Shown piece by piece: positions 24,858 through 33,420 of a stretch of 64,000 bases of DNA. The DNA comes from JAWOLE01 sp963815655 (GTDB lineage: Bacteria > Acidobacteriota > Thermoanaerobaculia > UBA5066 > Gp7-AA6). The first letter of the stretch is position 1. Each line of letters begins with the position of its first letter. The notes under the pieces were generated by a model, which had not been told where the DNA came from, made no database searches, and saw only the letters and a list, made by a program, of their open reading frames with translations. The DNA lies in the NCBI GenBank assembly GCA_963815655.1, contig CAWFHK010000001.1, positions 558,001 through 622,000 of the forward strand, in the 5' to 3' direction. The position numbers and the translations under genes were made by a program.

Positions 24858-25568
24858 TCAGAGGATGTTGTGCTGGTAGGCGAAGACGAGGGCGCCGAGC
24901 TTGTTGTGCACCTCGAACTTCTCGAGGATGTGCTGGACGTGGTTGCGCACGGTCACGGTCGAAATGAAGAGCTTCTGGCCGATGGCCGCCGTGGCCATGC
25001 CCCGGGCGAGGCAGCGCAGGATCTCCGTTTCGCGCTCGGTGAGGTCGACGGAGCGCTCTGCCCCCGTGGCCATCGGCCAGAGGGGCTCGCGGACGTCGGA
25101 CTCTCGCGCGAGCCGCCGCTCGAGGGACGACTCCGTCTTTCTCTCGCGCAGGATGTGGACCAGAGCCGAGAGGGCGGGGTGATAGGACGGGATCGTGAAG
25201 AGCGAATATTCGAATTTCCGGAGACCGTTGCCGCCGACCGGGATCGAGAGGGTGAATCGTCGGACGGGGCGATCCGGTCTCTCGCGGGCCTGGAACGCGA
25301 CGGGGCAGCCGCGATGGCAATAGACGTTGCCGAAGACGTCGAGGCCGCCGATCACCTCGTAACACCTTTTTCCGAGCACGCTGCGGGCCGGCCGGTCGAG
25401 GAGCGCCACGCACCTCCTGTTCCAGAGGATGATCCGGTCTGCGGAGTCGGTCACGAAGGCCGCCTCGCGGCTCCGCGCGATCCGGTCGAAAGTTTCCGAG
25501 CCGTACGCGAGCGCGGGGCGGCGCGGGCTCCTGCGGCCACCCTCGGCCTCTTGTTGGGATTTGGACAT
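24858..25568 (-). CDS. PAS-LuxR transcription regulator 2
   Basis: 236 residues, ATG preceded by GGAGTGGGA. PAS domain about residues 25-145 and LuxR/GerE DNA-binding domain about 170-236 (LTERETEILRCLARG; TVRNHVQHILEKFEVHNK). It has no receiver domain. Cys69, Cys84 and Cys88 (GNVYCHRGCPV) match three Cys of the paralogue at 7236-7910 with identical spacing. It sits directly upstream of the hydrogenase operon and next to operator site 4, so it is the best-placed candidate regulator of hydrogenase and of the other 7-2-7 sites. The signal is unknown; cysteine chemistry or a bound cofactor is an inference. Confidence 0.85.
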   Translation of the reverse strand: MSKSQQEAEGGRRSPRRPALAYGSETFDRIARSREAAFVTDSADRIILWNRRCVALLDRPARSVLGKRCYEVIGGLDVFGNVYCHRGCPVAFQARERPDRPVRRFTLSIPVGGNGLRKFEYSLFTIPSYHPALSALVHILRERKTESSLERRLARESDVREPLWPMATGAERSVDLTERETEILRCLARGMATAAIGQKLFISTVTVRNHVQHILEKFEVHNKLGALVFAYQHNIL

Positions 25569-25644
25569 TCGGGTCCCACTCCGGGTTGGTGGACCTTTCA
25601 AGCGAGAAACGACTCCAAAATCATGCGCCGGGAGCGGGAAAGCG

Positions 25645-26208
25645 TCAAGTCCCCGTTTGGGCCCTCCCGGCGAGTCGTTTAGCGGCGCAGTCCGGGCACC
25701 AGGACGCGCCTTTGACGTCCACGTCCTCGACCGAGTTCGAGTAGTGCATGACGCAGGCGTAGAGGGGGCAGTGGACGAGGCCCAGGGTGTGACCCAGCTC
25801 GTGCAGGGCCTCCTTCTCGCATCTCTCGTAGAAGAGGATCTCGTCTTCCGGCAGGCCGTAATACTGCTGCCTCAGGCGGGTGGCCGAGAAGAGGGCGGCC
25901 CGCCCCCCGAGCTGCGCCTCGCCGAACACGAATGTCAGGATCGGGATGAAGAGGTCCACGTCGGCCACGCCGAGGGTCCGGCCGCCGTCCGGAACGGGGA
26001 CCGCGGCCAGGCGGGTCAGGAGGAGGGTCGAGCTGTACTGCTGGCGCCGGGCGTCGAACGCGTCGCGGGGGTCGATCGGTTTCGCCGCCACGGCGCACGG
26101 GCCTCCGACGGCGGTTGGAAGCACCAGGGAGAGGTAATCGAGCAGCGCCGGAGCGACCTTCCCGATCGGGACGATCTCGATGCGCGGCACCGGCACGGTC
26201 CGCTGCAC
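25645..26208 (-). CDS. amzA: Archaemetzincin-type zinc metalloprotease
   Basis: 187 residues. It carries the full archaemetzincin signature: HELGHTLGLVHC with three zinc His, then YACVMHYSNSVED and SWCPDC, giving the second structural zinc site of four Cys. The N-terminus (RIEIVPIGKV) also fits. There is no signal peptide, so it is cytoplasmic. It is the last gene after the NtrC-type regulator, 4 nt away, and presumably belongs to that operon. Its substrate is not known. Archaemetzincins are patchy in bacteria, so the linkage to a signalling operon is notable. Confidence 0.93.
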   Translation of the reverse strand: MQRTVPVPRIEIVPIGKVAPALLDYLSLVLPTAVGGPCAVAAKPIDPRDAFDARRQQYSSTLLLTRLAAVPVPDGGRTLGVADVDLFIPILTFVFGEAQLGGRAALFSATRLRQQYYGLPEDEILFYERCEKEALHELGHTLGLVHCPLYACVMHYSNSVEDVDVKGASWCPDCAAKRLAGRAQTGT

Positions 26209-26212
26209 CCCG

Positions 26213-27592
26213 CTACCCCTCCGGTTCCCGCTTCTCTCTTTCGAGTCCGTATTTCTTGATCTTGTTGTAGAGCGTGACGCGGTCGATCTCGAGCAGGCGC
26301 GCCGCCTGCGTGATGTTCCAGGCCGATTCGTGCAGGACCCTCTTCACGTGCGCCCGCTCCATGTCGGAGAGCGACTTGCCCGCGGGGGCGTCCTTCGTCA
26401 CGTTGACGTGGAAGGGGAGATCGCCCGGCGCCACCTCGCGCCCGCGCGAGACGAGCACCGCGCGCTCGAGCGCGTTCTGAAGCTCCCGCACGTTGCCGGG
26501 CCAGTCGTAGGCGGTCAGCAGCGCCATCGCCCCCGGGGAGATGCCCGTGACAGGCTTGTTCATGCTCCGCGCGAAGCGCTCCAGGAAGTTCCGGGCGAGC
26601 GGGGCGATGTCCTCGCGCCGCTCGCGCAGGGGAGGGATCGCGATCGAGAAGACGTTCAGGCGGTAATAGAGGTCCTCGCGGAACTTCCCCTCGGCCACCA
26701 TCGCCTCGAGGTTGCGGTTGGTGGCCGCCACGAGGCGGAAGTCGACCGGGATCTCCATGTTGCCGCCGACCCGGACGATCTTCTTCTCTTCCAACACGCG
26801 CAGCAGGTCGACCTGCGTCTTCAACCCGATGTCCCCGATCTCGTCGAGGAAGAGGGTCCCGCCGTCGGCCATCTCGAACTTCCCCTTGCGGCGGTACTGG
26901 GCGCCGGTGAAGGCCCCCTTCTCGTGCCCGAAGAGCTCGCTCTCGATGATCCCTTCCGACAGCGCGCCGCAATTGACCACGACGATGGGCAGGAAGCGCC
27001 GCCCGGAGCCGGCGTGCAGCGCGCGCGCGACGAGCTCCTTGCCCGTGCCGCTCTCCCCCCGGATCAGGACGTTGGTGTCGGCCCGCGCGACCATCGTGAC
27101 CTGCTCGAGGACCCGGCGCATCGCCGGGCTCTCGCCGACGATCTCGGAGAAGGGGGACATCTCCTCGATCCGCGCCTTCAGCTCCTGGTTCTCGGCGACG
27201 AGATGGCGGCGCTCCAGGGCGTTGCGCACGAGGTGCTCGAGCTCGTCCGGGTCGAACGGCTTGATGATGTAGTCGTACGCCCCCTGCTTCATGGCGGCGA
27301 CGGCCGTGTCCACCGAGGCGTAGGCGGTCATGACGATGATCGTGGCGTCGGGCTTCGCCTCGCGGATCTTTCGCTGCAGCTCGATGCCGTCCATGCCGGG
27401 CATCTTGATGTCGAGGAGGAAGATGTCCGCGTCGGTCGCCGAGAGGCGGTCGAGCGCCTGTTTGCCCGAGTCGGCCAGCTCGACGCCGTATCCCTCGGCC
27501 TTGAACCAGCTCCCGAGGGATTCCCTCACGATGAGCTCGTCGTCCACGATGAAGATCCGGACCGGGGCCTTCTCCTGCGTCGGCATGGTCAT
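26213..27592 (-). CDS. NtrC-family response regulator (sigma-54 activator)
   Basis: 459 residues. Receiver domain about 10-125, phospho-acceptor Asp in DIFLLDIKMPGMDG, Lys in YIIKPFD. AAA+ domain about 145-385 with Walker A GESGTGKE, the sigma-54 contact loop GAFTGA, and Walker B GGTLFLDEIGD. A Fis-type helix-turn-helix ends the protein (AWNITQAARLLEIDRVTLYN). Its ATG overlaps the kinase stop (ATGA). It should activate sigma-54 promoters, and a good one lies before the first gene of this cluster, at 33405-33420. Confidence 0.97.
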   Translation of the reverse strand: MTMPTQEKAPVRIFIVDDELIVRESLGSWFKAEGYGVELADSGKQALDRLSATDADIFLLDIKMPGMDGIELQRKIREAKPDATIIVMTAYASVDTAVAAMKQGAYDYIIKPFDPDELEHLVRNALERRHLVAENQELKARIEEMSPFSEIVGESPAMRRVLEQVTMVARADTNVLIRGESGTGKELVARALHAGSGRRFLPIVVVNCGALSEGIIESELFGHEKGAFTGAQYRRKGKFEMADGGTLFLDEIGDIGLKTQVDLLRVLEEKKIVRVGGNMEIPVDFRLVAATNRNLEAMVAEGKFREDLYYRLNVFSIAIPPLRERREDIAPLARNFLERFARSMNKPVTGISPGAMALLTAYDWPGNVRELQNALERAVLVSRGREVAPGDLPFHVNVTKDAPAGKSLSDMERAHVKRVLHESAWNITQAARLLEIDRVTLYNKIKKYGLEREKREPEG

Positions 27593-29316
27593 GACGTTTT
27601 CTCCTCTGTCGCGGGCTCCGGGGGCGGGGCGCCGGAGGGGGCCGCCGGGTCCGCGCCGGGTCGCTCGAAGAACCGCAACACGAAGGTCGTTCCCTTCCCC
27701 GGAGCGGACTCGACCTCGATCTCGCCGCCGTGCCGGGTCACGATGCTCATGACGACGGCGAGCCCGACGCCCAGGCTCTTGTCGCCTTCTTTCGTCGTGA
27801 AGAAGGGCTCGAAGATGTGGGCCTTCGTCTCGGCGTCCATCCCGGACCCGTTGTCCCGGATCGTGATCTCGGCGCCGCCGCGCCCCGCCGGGAGGAGGAA
27901 GGGGCGCGTCGTCACGGCCAGCTCCCCCTCGCCGGGCGCCGTGGCCTCGCAGGCGTTGATGAGAAGCGCGACGAGGGCTTGGACCACCTGCTGCGGATCG
28001 CACGCGACGAGCGGCAGGTCCGGAGCGAGCTCGACCCTCGTCTTCAACGCCGAGAGCTTGATCTTGTGCTCGACGAGCCGGAGCGAGTGGCGCACCGCCT
28101 CGTTCATGTCGCTTGACCGCAACTCGGTCCGGGGGTTCGGCCGCGAGAACTGGAGAAGTCCCTTCACGATCTCGCCGCACCGGGCGGACTCGGACGCGAT
28201 CATCGAGAGATTTTCCCTCGCCCGCTTTGGGTCGAGGTCGCCCCGGTCGGACTGCTTGATCAGGAGGCGCGCGTAGGTGTGGATCCCCGCCAGGGGATTG
28301 TTGATCTCGTGGGCGACGATGGCGGCCAGCTTGCCGATCGAGGTCATCCGCTCCGCGTGGATCATCTGCTGATGGACCTTCTTCAGCTCCGCCGTCTTCT
28401 CATCGACCCGGGTCTCGAGCTGGCGGGTCCAGCCGCTCACCTCTTCCCGGGCGTGGCGGAGGTCTTCGGTCATCCGATTGAAGGACCGGGCCAGGACGCC
28501 CAGCTCATCGCGGGACTCCACCGGAATCTTCGTCTCGAGATCGCCCGCGGCCACCCGCTGCGTGCCGCGGACGAGGCGCCGGACCGGCTTCTGGACCACG
28601 AGCCACGTCAGGACTCCGGCCAGAAGCGACACGGCGCTGATGCCGGCGACCGTGTCTCCCACCATGCGCCTGGCGCCGCGGTCGATGGTCTCGTCGAGGC
28701 TGGCGAGGGGGACCGTGACGTCGAGGACGCCCAGGACCTGCTGGTTGGCGGGATGCGCGTGGCACTCGGCGTTCCAGCAGCCGGGCTCGTTCTCGATCGG
28801 GTTGATCAGGCCGGCCAGCCGCTCCCCTCTCTCGTTGCGGAAGATCCGGAGCCGGTCGGGCCGGTCGAGCCGCGTCAGGGGCTGCGACTGGGCGTGGCAG
28901 GAGACGCACGCCTCGACCTTCTTGTCCACGAACGCGCCGACCTCCCGCTCGTCGGTCGAGAAGCTGATCCTTCCCTGTTCGTTGTAGATCCGGATGCGGC
29001 CGATCCCGGGCTGGGCGCCGATCGTGGTGATGATGTGGTAGACCTCGTCCCGGTGGTTGTTCAGCATGCTGTACCGGGCGCTCCTCTTGATCGTTTCGCT
29101 GATGCGCTCGGTCGAGGCGAACGTCCGCTCCTCCAGGTCACGGCGGTGCAGCCGCGTGTGCTGCCATCCGATCAACCCGAAGACGATCCCGAGTCCCGCG
29201 ACGAGGTAAACGACGAGCTTGACGCTCAGGCTGCCGGGCAGGAGAAAGCGGGCGCCGGAGGACGGGCGCCCTCCGGCCGGCCGAGCGCCGCTCGCGGATG
29301 ACTGGTTCGTGGCCAT
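27589..29316 (-). CDS. Membrane histidine kinase with haem-binding periplasmic sensor
   Basis: 575 residues: first helix (about 32-50), a periplasmic domain of about 150 residues, second helix, HAMP (VRRLVRGTQRVAAGDLETKI), HisKA with the phospho-His in HEINNPLAGIH, and HATPase with N, G1 and G2 boxes (LINACEATA, DNGSGMD, GVGLAVVMSIV). The sensor contains CVSCHAQSQ and CWNAECHAH, that is one CxxCH and one CX4CH, so it probably binds c-type haem and reads periplasmic redox state or a gas. It is coupled to the NtrC-type regulator by an ATGA overlap. Target genes probably start at 33380. Confidence 0.92.
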   Translation of the reverse strand: MATNQSSASGARPAGGRPSSGARFLLPGSLSVKLVVYLVAGLGIVFGLIGWQHTRLHRRDLEERTFASTERISETIKRSARYSMLNNHRDEVYHIITTIGAQPGIGRIRIYNEQGRISFSTDEREVGAFVDKKVEACVSCHAQSQPLTRLDRPDRLRIFRNERGERLAGLINPIENEPGCWNAECHAHPANQQVLGVLDVTVPLASLDETIDRGARRMVGDTVAGISAVSLLAGVLTWLVVQKPVRRLVRGTQRVAAGDLETKIPVESRDELGVLARSFNRMTEDLRHAREEVSGWTRQLETRVDEKTAELKKVHQQMIHAERMTSIGKLAAIVAHEINNPLAGIHTYARLLIKQSDRGDLDPKRARENLSMIASESARCGEIVKGLLQFSRPNPRTELRSSDMNEAVRHSLRLVEHKIKLSALKTRVELAPDLPLVACDPQQVVQALVALLINACEATAPGEGELAVTTRPFLLPAGRGGAEITIRDNGSGMDAETKAHIFEPFFTTKEGDKSLGVGLAVVMSIVTRHGGEIEVESAPGKGTTFVLRFFERPGADPAAPSGAPPPEPATEEKTS

Positions 29317-29365
29317 TGCTGCTCGAAAAAGGTTTCCCGGCCCCAGGCCGTCCTGGCGCCGGGAT

Positions 29366-29385
29366 CCGGGGGAGCCTTCCCCCGG
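29366..29385. other. Strong hairpin between the HybB-like gene and the kinase gene
   Basis: CCGGGGGA-gcct-TCCCCCGG, an 8-bp perfect stem with a 4-nt loop, extended by flanking GGCGC/GCGCC. It lies in a 124-nt gap on the minus-strand transcript. There is no T-run, so it is more likely an RNA-processing or attenuating element than a full terminator. Confidence 0.4.
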
Positions 29386-29440
29386 CGCGTTCAGTGTTCC
29401 ATGCCGGGCCGGATCCCCGCCTGAGTCATATGCACTTGTT

Positions 29441-31037
29441 TCACTTCGCGGCGGTCTCCTGGTGGCACTTCTCGCAGTCGGCCTCGACGGAGAAGGCGGA
29501 CGTGCCGTCGTGGCACTGGCCGCATTGCTTGTGCATCGCGCCCGCGGCGACCGGTTTGCGCGGCAGCGCCGTCGTCACCATCGAGAACCCGGCGCCGTGG
29601 CACGAAACGCACTCCGGCGAGGCGGCATCCACGTGCACCGCATGCCGGAACGTGACGGGCGCCGGGCTGTCGGGGGACAGCCGGAAGACGACGTCGGGCG
29701 GCATCCGGAAGCTCGCCAGCGCCGTGGCCTTCCGGACGTCGGAGACCTTCACCGGGGCGGGTCTGGGCGGTGCCGGCTGCCGGCGCAGGACGCCGTCGTA
29801 GGTCAGGCCGATCGCGCTCGCGAAGAGGAACACGGCGACGCCGGAGACCCCGGCCGTGAGCGCCGAGAGCGGCCGGCGGGCGGGCTCGGCCTCCGGCCAG
29901 GAGGCCTCGGGCTCTTCCGTGGCGTGCTCGAAGACCGGGAGGTACTTGGCGGCGAGCGTGAAGAGCAGGAATCCCGCTCCCACGATCATCAGCGTGACGG
30001 AGACCTCCGTCAGGCTCGGCACATACGAGACGCCCGAGGAGCGTTCCATTCCCGTGATGGACACGTTCAGGCGGTTCATGACGATGCCCATCACGACCAG
30101 GATCGCCGCGGAGAAGAGGCCGCGCTGGCTCTTCCGGATCGCCGGGAACGCGAGGAGGAGAGCGGGCGCGACGAGGCCGATGAGCATTTCGGCAAGGAAG
30201 AGGCGCCCCTCGTAGGTCCGCTCGAAGGCCAGGCGCAGGACCCCGCGGCTCGCGAGGTCCTGGTACTTCGCGACCAGGTTCACGCAGAGCAGGATGAAGA
30301 GGACCTTGCCGATGTCGGTGAGGAGGCTCATCTCGATCTCCTTCTTGAACGCGCGGGAGCTCAGGAAGGACTCGACGATGGTCATCGCGCAGCCGAGCGT
30401 CAGCGCGGTCATGAAGAAGAAGACCGGCAGCCACGGCGTGTACCAGAGCGGATAGAGCTTGGAGGGGATGATCAGGTAGAAGGAGCCGAGAGAGCTCTGG
30501 TGAAGGGTCGAGAGCAGGACGCCCAGCAGGACGAGCGGCGGCATCACGTAGTGGAGGACCTTCAGGACCCGCTTCATCTTGAAACGCTCGAAGACGATCG
30601 GGGAGAATTCCAGCGCGAGCACGGTCGAGTAGAGGGTCACGCACCAGCCGACCTCGAACATGACCGAGTGCGGGTTCCACATGACCAGGGGGTGCCACAC
30701 GCGGTAGGGGCGGCCGAGGTCGAACATGAGCGCGCCGATGACGAGCATGTAGCCAGAGGAAGGCCGTGAGGATGGCGGGCCGGACGATCGGCCGGAAGCG
30801 CTCGAGATGGAAGATGTAGACGATGGAGCTGACGGTGAACCCGCCGGCGGCCAGCGCCACACCGCAGAGGATGTCGAAGCCGACCCAGAGGCCCCACGGG
30901 AACTGGTCCGACAGGTTCGTCGCCGCGCCGAGGCCGTGGAAGAAGCGGACGAACGTGCTGTAGAGCCCGGCGGCGAAGAGGAGAAGGAGGACGACCCTCC
31001 AGAAGGTCAAGCGCGGAAGTGCGGCCAGACGGTTCAT
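29441..31037 (-). CDS. HybB/NrfD-like quinol-interacting membrane protein with C-terminal three-haem domain; frameshifted
   Basis: The first part, from ATG 31037, reads SDQFPWGLWVGFDILCGVALAAGGF, the typical NrfD/HybB start. It should continue into GYMLVIGALMFDLGRPYR, but that text lies in another frame. One extra base at about 30755 breaks the frame (CTC-T-GGC-TAC on the coding strand). The rest is intact to 29441, with about ten helices and then three CxxCH motifs (CVSCH, CGQCH, CEKCH) in a C-terminal periplasmic domain. NrfD-family proteins exchange electrons with quinone; the added haems would link them to periplasmic carriers. A sequencing error and a real mutation cannot be told apart here; lack of other decay favours an error or a very recent event. 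Confidence 0.85.
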
Positions 31038-31050
31038 TGTCGTGCTCCTC

Positions 31051-31875
31051 TCAGTTCTCGCGCGGTCCGCGGTCGCCCCTGGGACTCGGGGGCTCTTTGC
31101 CGGGACCGGGCTCGCCGCCGCCGTGCCCTTCGGACCTGGCGACCTCTTCGCGCCGTTTCGTGACCCAGTAGATGCCGCCCAGAACGAGACCGCCGATCGT
31201 CACGACGTTCGGGATCTTGTTCAGGACCCGCCATGTCAGCATGGCCGGGGGCTCGTTGACGAGGTCGGTGCGGAAGCCCAGTTCCTCGGGACGCGCGTCG
31301 GAGATGACGAGCACCGAGGTGCCGCCCACTTCCTCCGCGCCGTAGATGTGGTTGAAGTACCTGTTCGGCTCCGCGGCGATGCGCGCCCGCGCCTCGGCCA
31401 GAAGCTCGGAGCGCGTGCCGAATTTCGTGGCTCCGGTCGGGCAGGCCGCGGCGCACGCGGTGGCCAGGCCCTGCGCGATCCGGTCGGCGCACATGTCGCA
31501 CTTCCGGACCCGGGGGAGGGTCTTGCCCCACTCGTACTTGGGCACGTTGAACGGGCAGGCGACCATGCAGTACCGGCAGCCCATGCACTTGTTCTCGTCG
31601 TACACGACCGGGCCGGCGGCCGTCTTCTGAAACGCGCCCACCGGGCAGGCCGAGACGCAGCTCGGGACGTCGCAGTGCATGCACATCTTCCGCACGTAGC
31701 GCGGCCCCCGCCGGTTGACGACGGAGAACGTCTTGTCGGAAAGAGTGTCCGAGAGGACGTCCTCGGAGGTGCGGGGGAGCCGGTTGCGTTCCTTGCACGC
31801 GAGGGCGCAGGCCCCGCAACCGATGCAGCGCGTCGTGTCGAGGAGGATGCCCTTTTTCTCTCTGGTGCTGATCAT
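31051..31875 (-). CDS. HybA-like ferredoxin subunit with four [4Fe-4S] clusters
   Basis: 274 residues. Four cysteine clusters are visible: CIGCGACALACKE, CMHCDVPSCVSACP, CMGCRYCMVACP and CDMC...CAAACP. A C-terminal membrane helix (VVTIGGLVLGGIYWV) anchors it. There is no obvious Tat signal, so it may face the cytoplasm, unlike E. coli HybA. It is followed, 13 nt on, by the HybB-like gene, so the pair forms an electron-transfer module. No catalytic subunit is encoded next to it. Confidence 0.92.
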   Translation of the reverse strand: MISTREKKGILLDTTRCIGCGACALACKERNRLPRTSEDVLSDTLSDKTFSVVNRRGPRYVRKMCMHCDVPSCVSACPVGAFQKTAAGPVVYDENKCMGCRYCMVACPFNVPKYEWGKTLPRVRKCDMCADRIAQGLATACAAACPTGATKFGTRSELLAEARARIAAEPNRYFNHIYGAEEVGGTSVLVISDARPEELGFRTDLVNEPPAMLTWRVLNKIPNVVTIGGLVLGGIYWVTKRREEVARSEGHGGGEPGPGKEPPSPRGDRGPREN

Positions 31876-31908
31876 GGCTCTTGCGCTCCTGACTCGTTCT
31901 TCTTCCCG

Positions 31909-32586
31909 CTACTCGGCGGGCGCCGCTTCGCGCGGCGCGAGGAACTCGCGGCCGAACGTCGCCCAGGCTTCGTCATCGAGGTGATTGAGGATCCCGTCGG
32001 CCGGCTTTCCGCCGTCCGCGATCGCGGTCCCGGGCACCGCGTTGCGCCAGATGCGCGCGGCGGCGAACTCGTCGAAGCGCTCGCGCTCGTTCCGGAGCCA
32101 CTCGACCGCTTCCTCGGCGACCTTCAGCCTGCGCAGGGAAGCGCTGAGGTTCTTCGGGGCGAGAGCGCAGATCCATCCCCGTCGGTAGGGGTCCCGCGCG
32201 AGCGACCCGCCGTCCTCGGCGAGCGCGGGATTGATCGAGCGCACGACTCCGTCGACGGGCGACGCGACGACAGCGCGGCGGCTTCCCGTGACGAGCGTGA
32301 AGAGCGGCTGCCCCTGCTTGACCTCCATCCCCGGCTCGGGCAGCTCGACCCTGTCCGCGTGGCCGATCGCGGCGCGCACGAGGTCGTCCGCCCCGACACG
32401 GATCCGTCCGGACGGCTCGAGAGCCGACCAGGTGTGGCCGGTGTCGAGGAAGAGACCGCCCGGAAGCGGGATCTCGCGGCGGGCGGCGATCAGAACGGAC
32501 GCCGGCGCCTTTCTGCGGATGAGAGCGTCGATCGTCATGGCGAGGACGATGAAAAGAACCACAAATATGGCGACCATGATGTTCAT
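31909..32586 (-). CDS. Membrane-anchored GcvH-like protein without lipoyl lysine
   Basis: 225 residues. A single N-terminal helix (MVAIFVVLFIVLAMTIDAL) is followed by a domain resembling glycine-cleavage H protein (WSALEPSGRIRVGADDL, PLFTLVTGSRRAVVASPVDG, DPYRRGWICALAP). In true H proteins the lipoylated lysine sits in ESVKA; here that segment reads GSRRAVVASP, with no lysine. The fold therefore seems reused for a non-lipoyl role. It overlaps the second GcvH-like gene by ATGA. Neither gcvP nor gcvT is nearby. Confidence 0.8.
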   Translation of the reverse strand: MNIMVAIFVVLFIVLAMTIDALIRRKAPASVLIAARREIPLPGGLFLDTGHTWSALEPSGRIRVGADDLVRAAIGHADRVELPEPGMEVKQGQPLFTLVTGSRRAVVASPVDGVVRSINPALAEDGGSLARDPYRRGWICALAPKNLSASLRRLKVAEEAVEWLRNERERFDEFAAARIWRNAVPGTAIADGGKPADGILNHLDDEAWATFGREFLAPREAAPAE

Positions 32587-33380
32587 CTCCCTTCTCTTTC
32601 TTCTTTCTCGCCGGCCGGCGCGGCCTCCGGGTGGCCGGACGGGCGGCTCGTGTTGGCGGACAGAAAAAGGTCGAGGACTCGGGCCCGGAGGTCCGAGGGG
32701 ATCGCTTCGTGAAGGTCTTCGATCATCCGGCCTCCATCCGGCAGCGTCCAGTGCGAGCCGCCGGCGCGCGCGAGATGGCGGGAGAGTCTCTCGGACTCGG
32801 CCGCGATCCACGCCGCGGTCTCGGCTCCGGGGCGGAGGCGCTTGACGTCGTTGGCGAGGTCGAGCGGCTCGAGCGAGACCGCCCAGCCATCGCCGTACGG
32901 ATCCCGGTTGACGAGCGCGGGGTTGTGCCGGAGCTTCTCGTTCACCTTTTCGACGACGCCCGCGATCGGGGCCGCCAGGGAAACCTCGCCTTCGTGATGG
33001 ACGATCGTCCAGGCCGCGTCGCCCGCGGCGATCCGCGTTCCGACGGTCGGAAGCTGAACGCAGTAGACGCGCCCCGCCAGCCGCCGTCCGAAGTCATCCA
33101 GTCCCGTGGTCACCCGGCCGTCGCCTTCGACGCGCGCCCAGACGTGCCGGTCGTGGAAGAGGAGCGAGTCGGCGGCGGCTCTGTCCGACGGCCCGGGCGC
33201 GCCGAGCAGGGAGGAGAAGTGCGGCCGCCGTCCCATCGCCTCGTCGAAGGGGCAGTTCTCGCATTCGTAGCCCCGGTCGCAGAGCTTGTAGGCGACGACT
33301 CCGGCGAGCATCCAGCAGCACTTCAGCGACGATTTCTCCCCGCTGCCTGCCTGAAAAACGTCGCCTTCTCGGGTGTTCAT
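32583..33380 (-). CDS. Cys-rich GcvH-like protein without lipoyl lysine
   Basis: 265 residues. The N-terminus has a cysteine block (KCCWMLAGVVAYKLCD, then YECENCPFDEAM) that could bind metal. The rest resembles H protein (HVWARVEGDGRVTTGLDDFG; AAPIAGVVEKVNEKLRHNP; DPYGDGWAVSLEP). The lipoyl segment reads HHEGEVSLAAP and lacks the lysine of ESVKA. It is the first gene behind a sigma-54 promoter and begins the operon that includes the HybA/HybB-like pair and the two-component system. Function unknown; the repeated loss of the lysine in both proteins argues against a glycine-cleavage role. Confidence 0.8.
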   Translation of the reverse strand: MNTREGDVFQAGSGEKSSLKCCWMLAGVVAYKLCDRGYECENCPFDEAMGRRPHFSSLLGAPGPSDRAAADSLLFHDRHVWARVEGDGRVTTGLDDFGRRLAGRVYCVQLPTVGTRIAAGDAAWTIVHHEGEVSLAAPIAGVVEKVNEKLRHNPALVNRDPYGDGWAVSLEPLDLANDVKRLRPGAETAAWIAAESERLSRHLARAGGSHWTLPDGGRMIEDLHEAIPSDLRARVLDLFLSANTSRPSGHPEAAPAGEKEEREGR

Positions 33381-33404
33381 GGTGTGTTGTCCGCCGGGTT
33401 AGAG

Positions 33405-33420
33405 AGCAACGGAGGTGCCA
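33405..33420 (-). promoter_or_regulatory. Sigma-54 (-24/-12) promoter
   Basis: On the minus strand the sequence reads TGGCACC-TCCG-TTGCT, which matches the sigma-54 consensus TGGCACG-N4-TTGCW in all but one position, with GG and GC correctly spaced. Transcription would start near 33394, 14 nt before the ATG at 33380. The NtrC-family regulator and haem kinase encoded downstream in the same cluster make this an autoregulated circuit. Confidence 0.85.
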
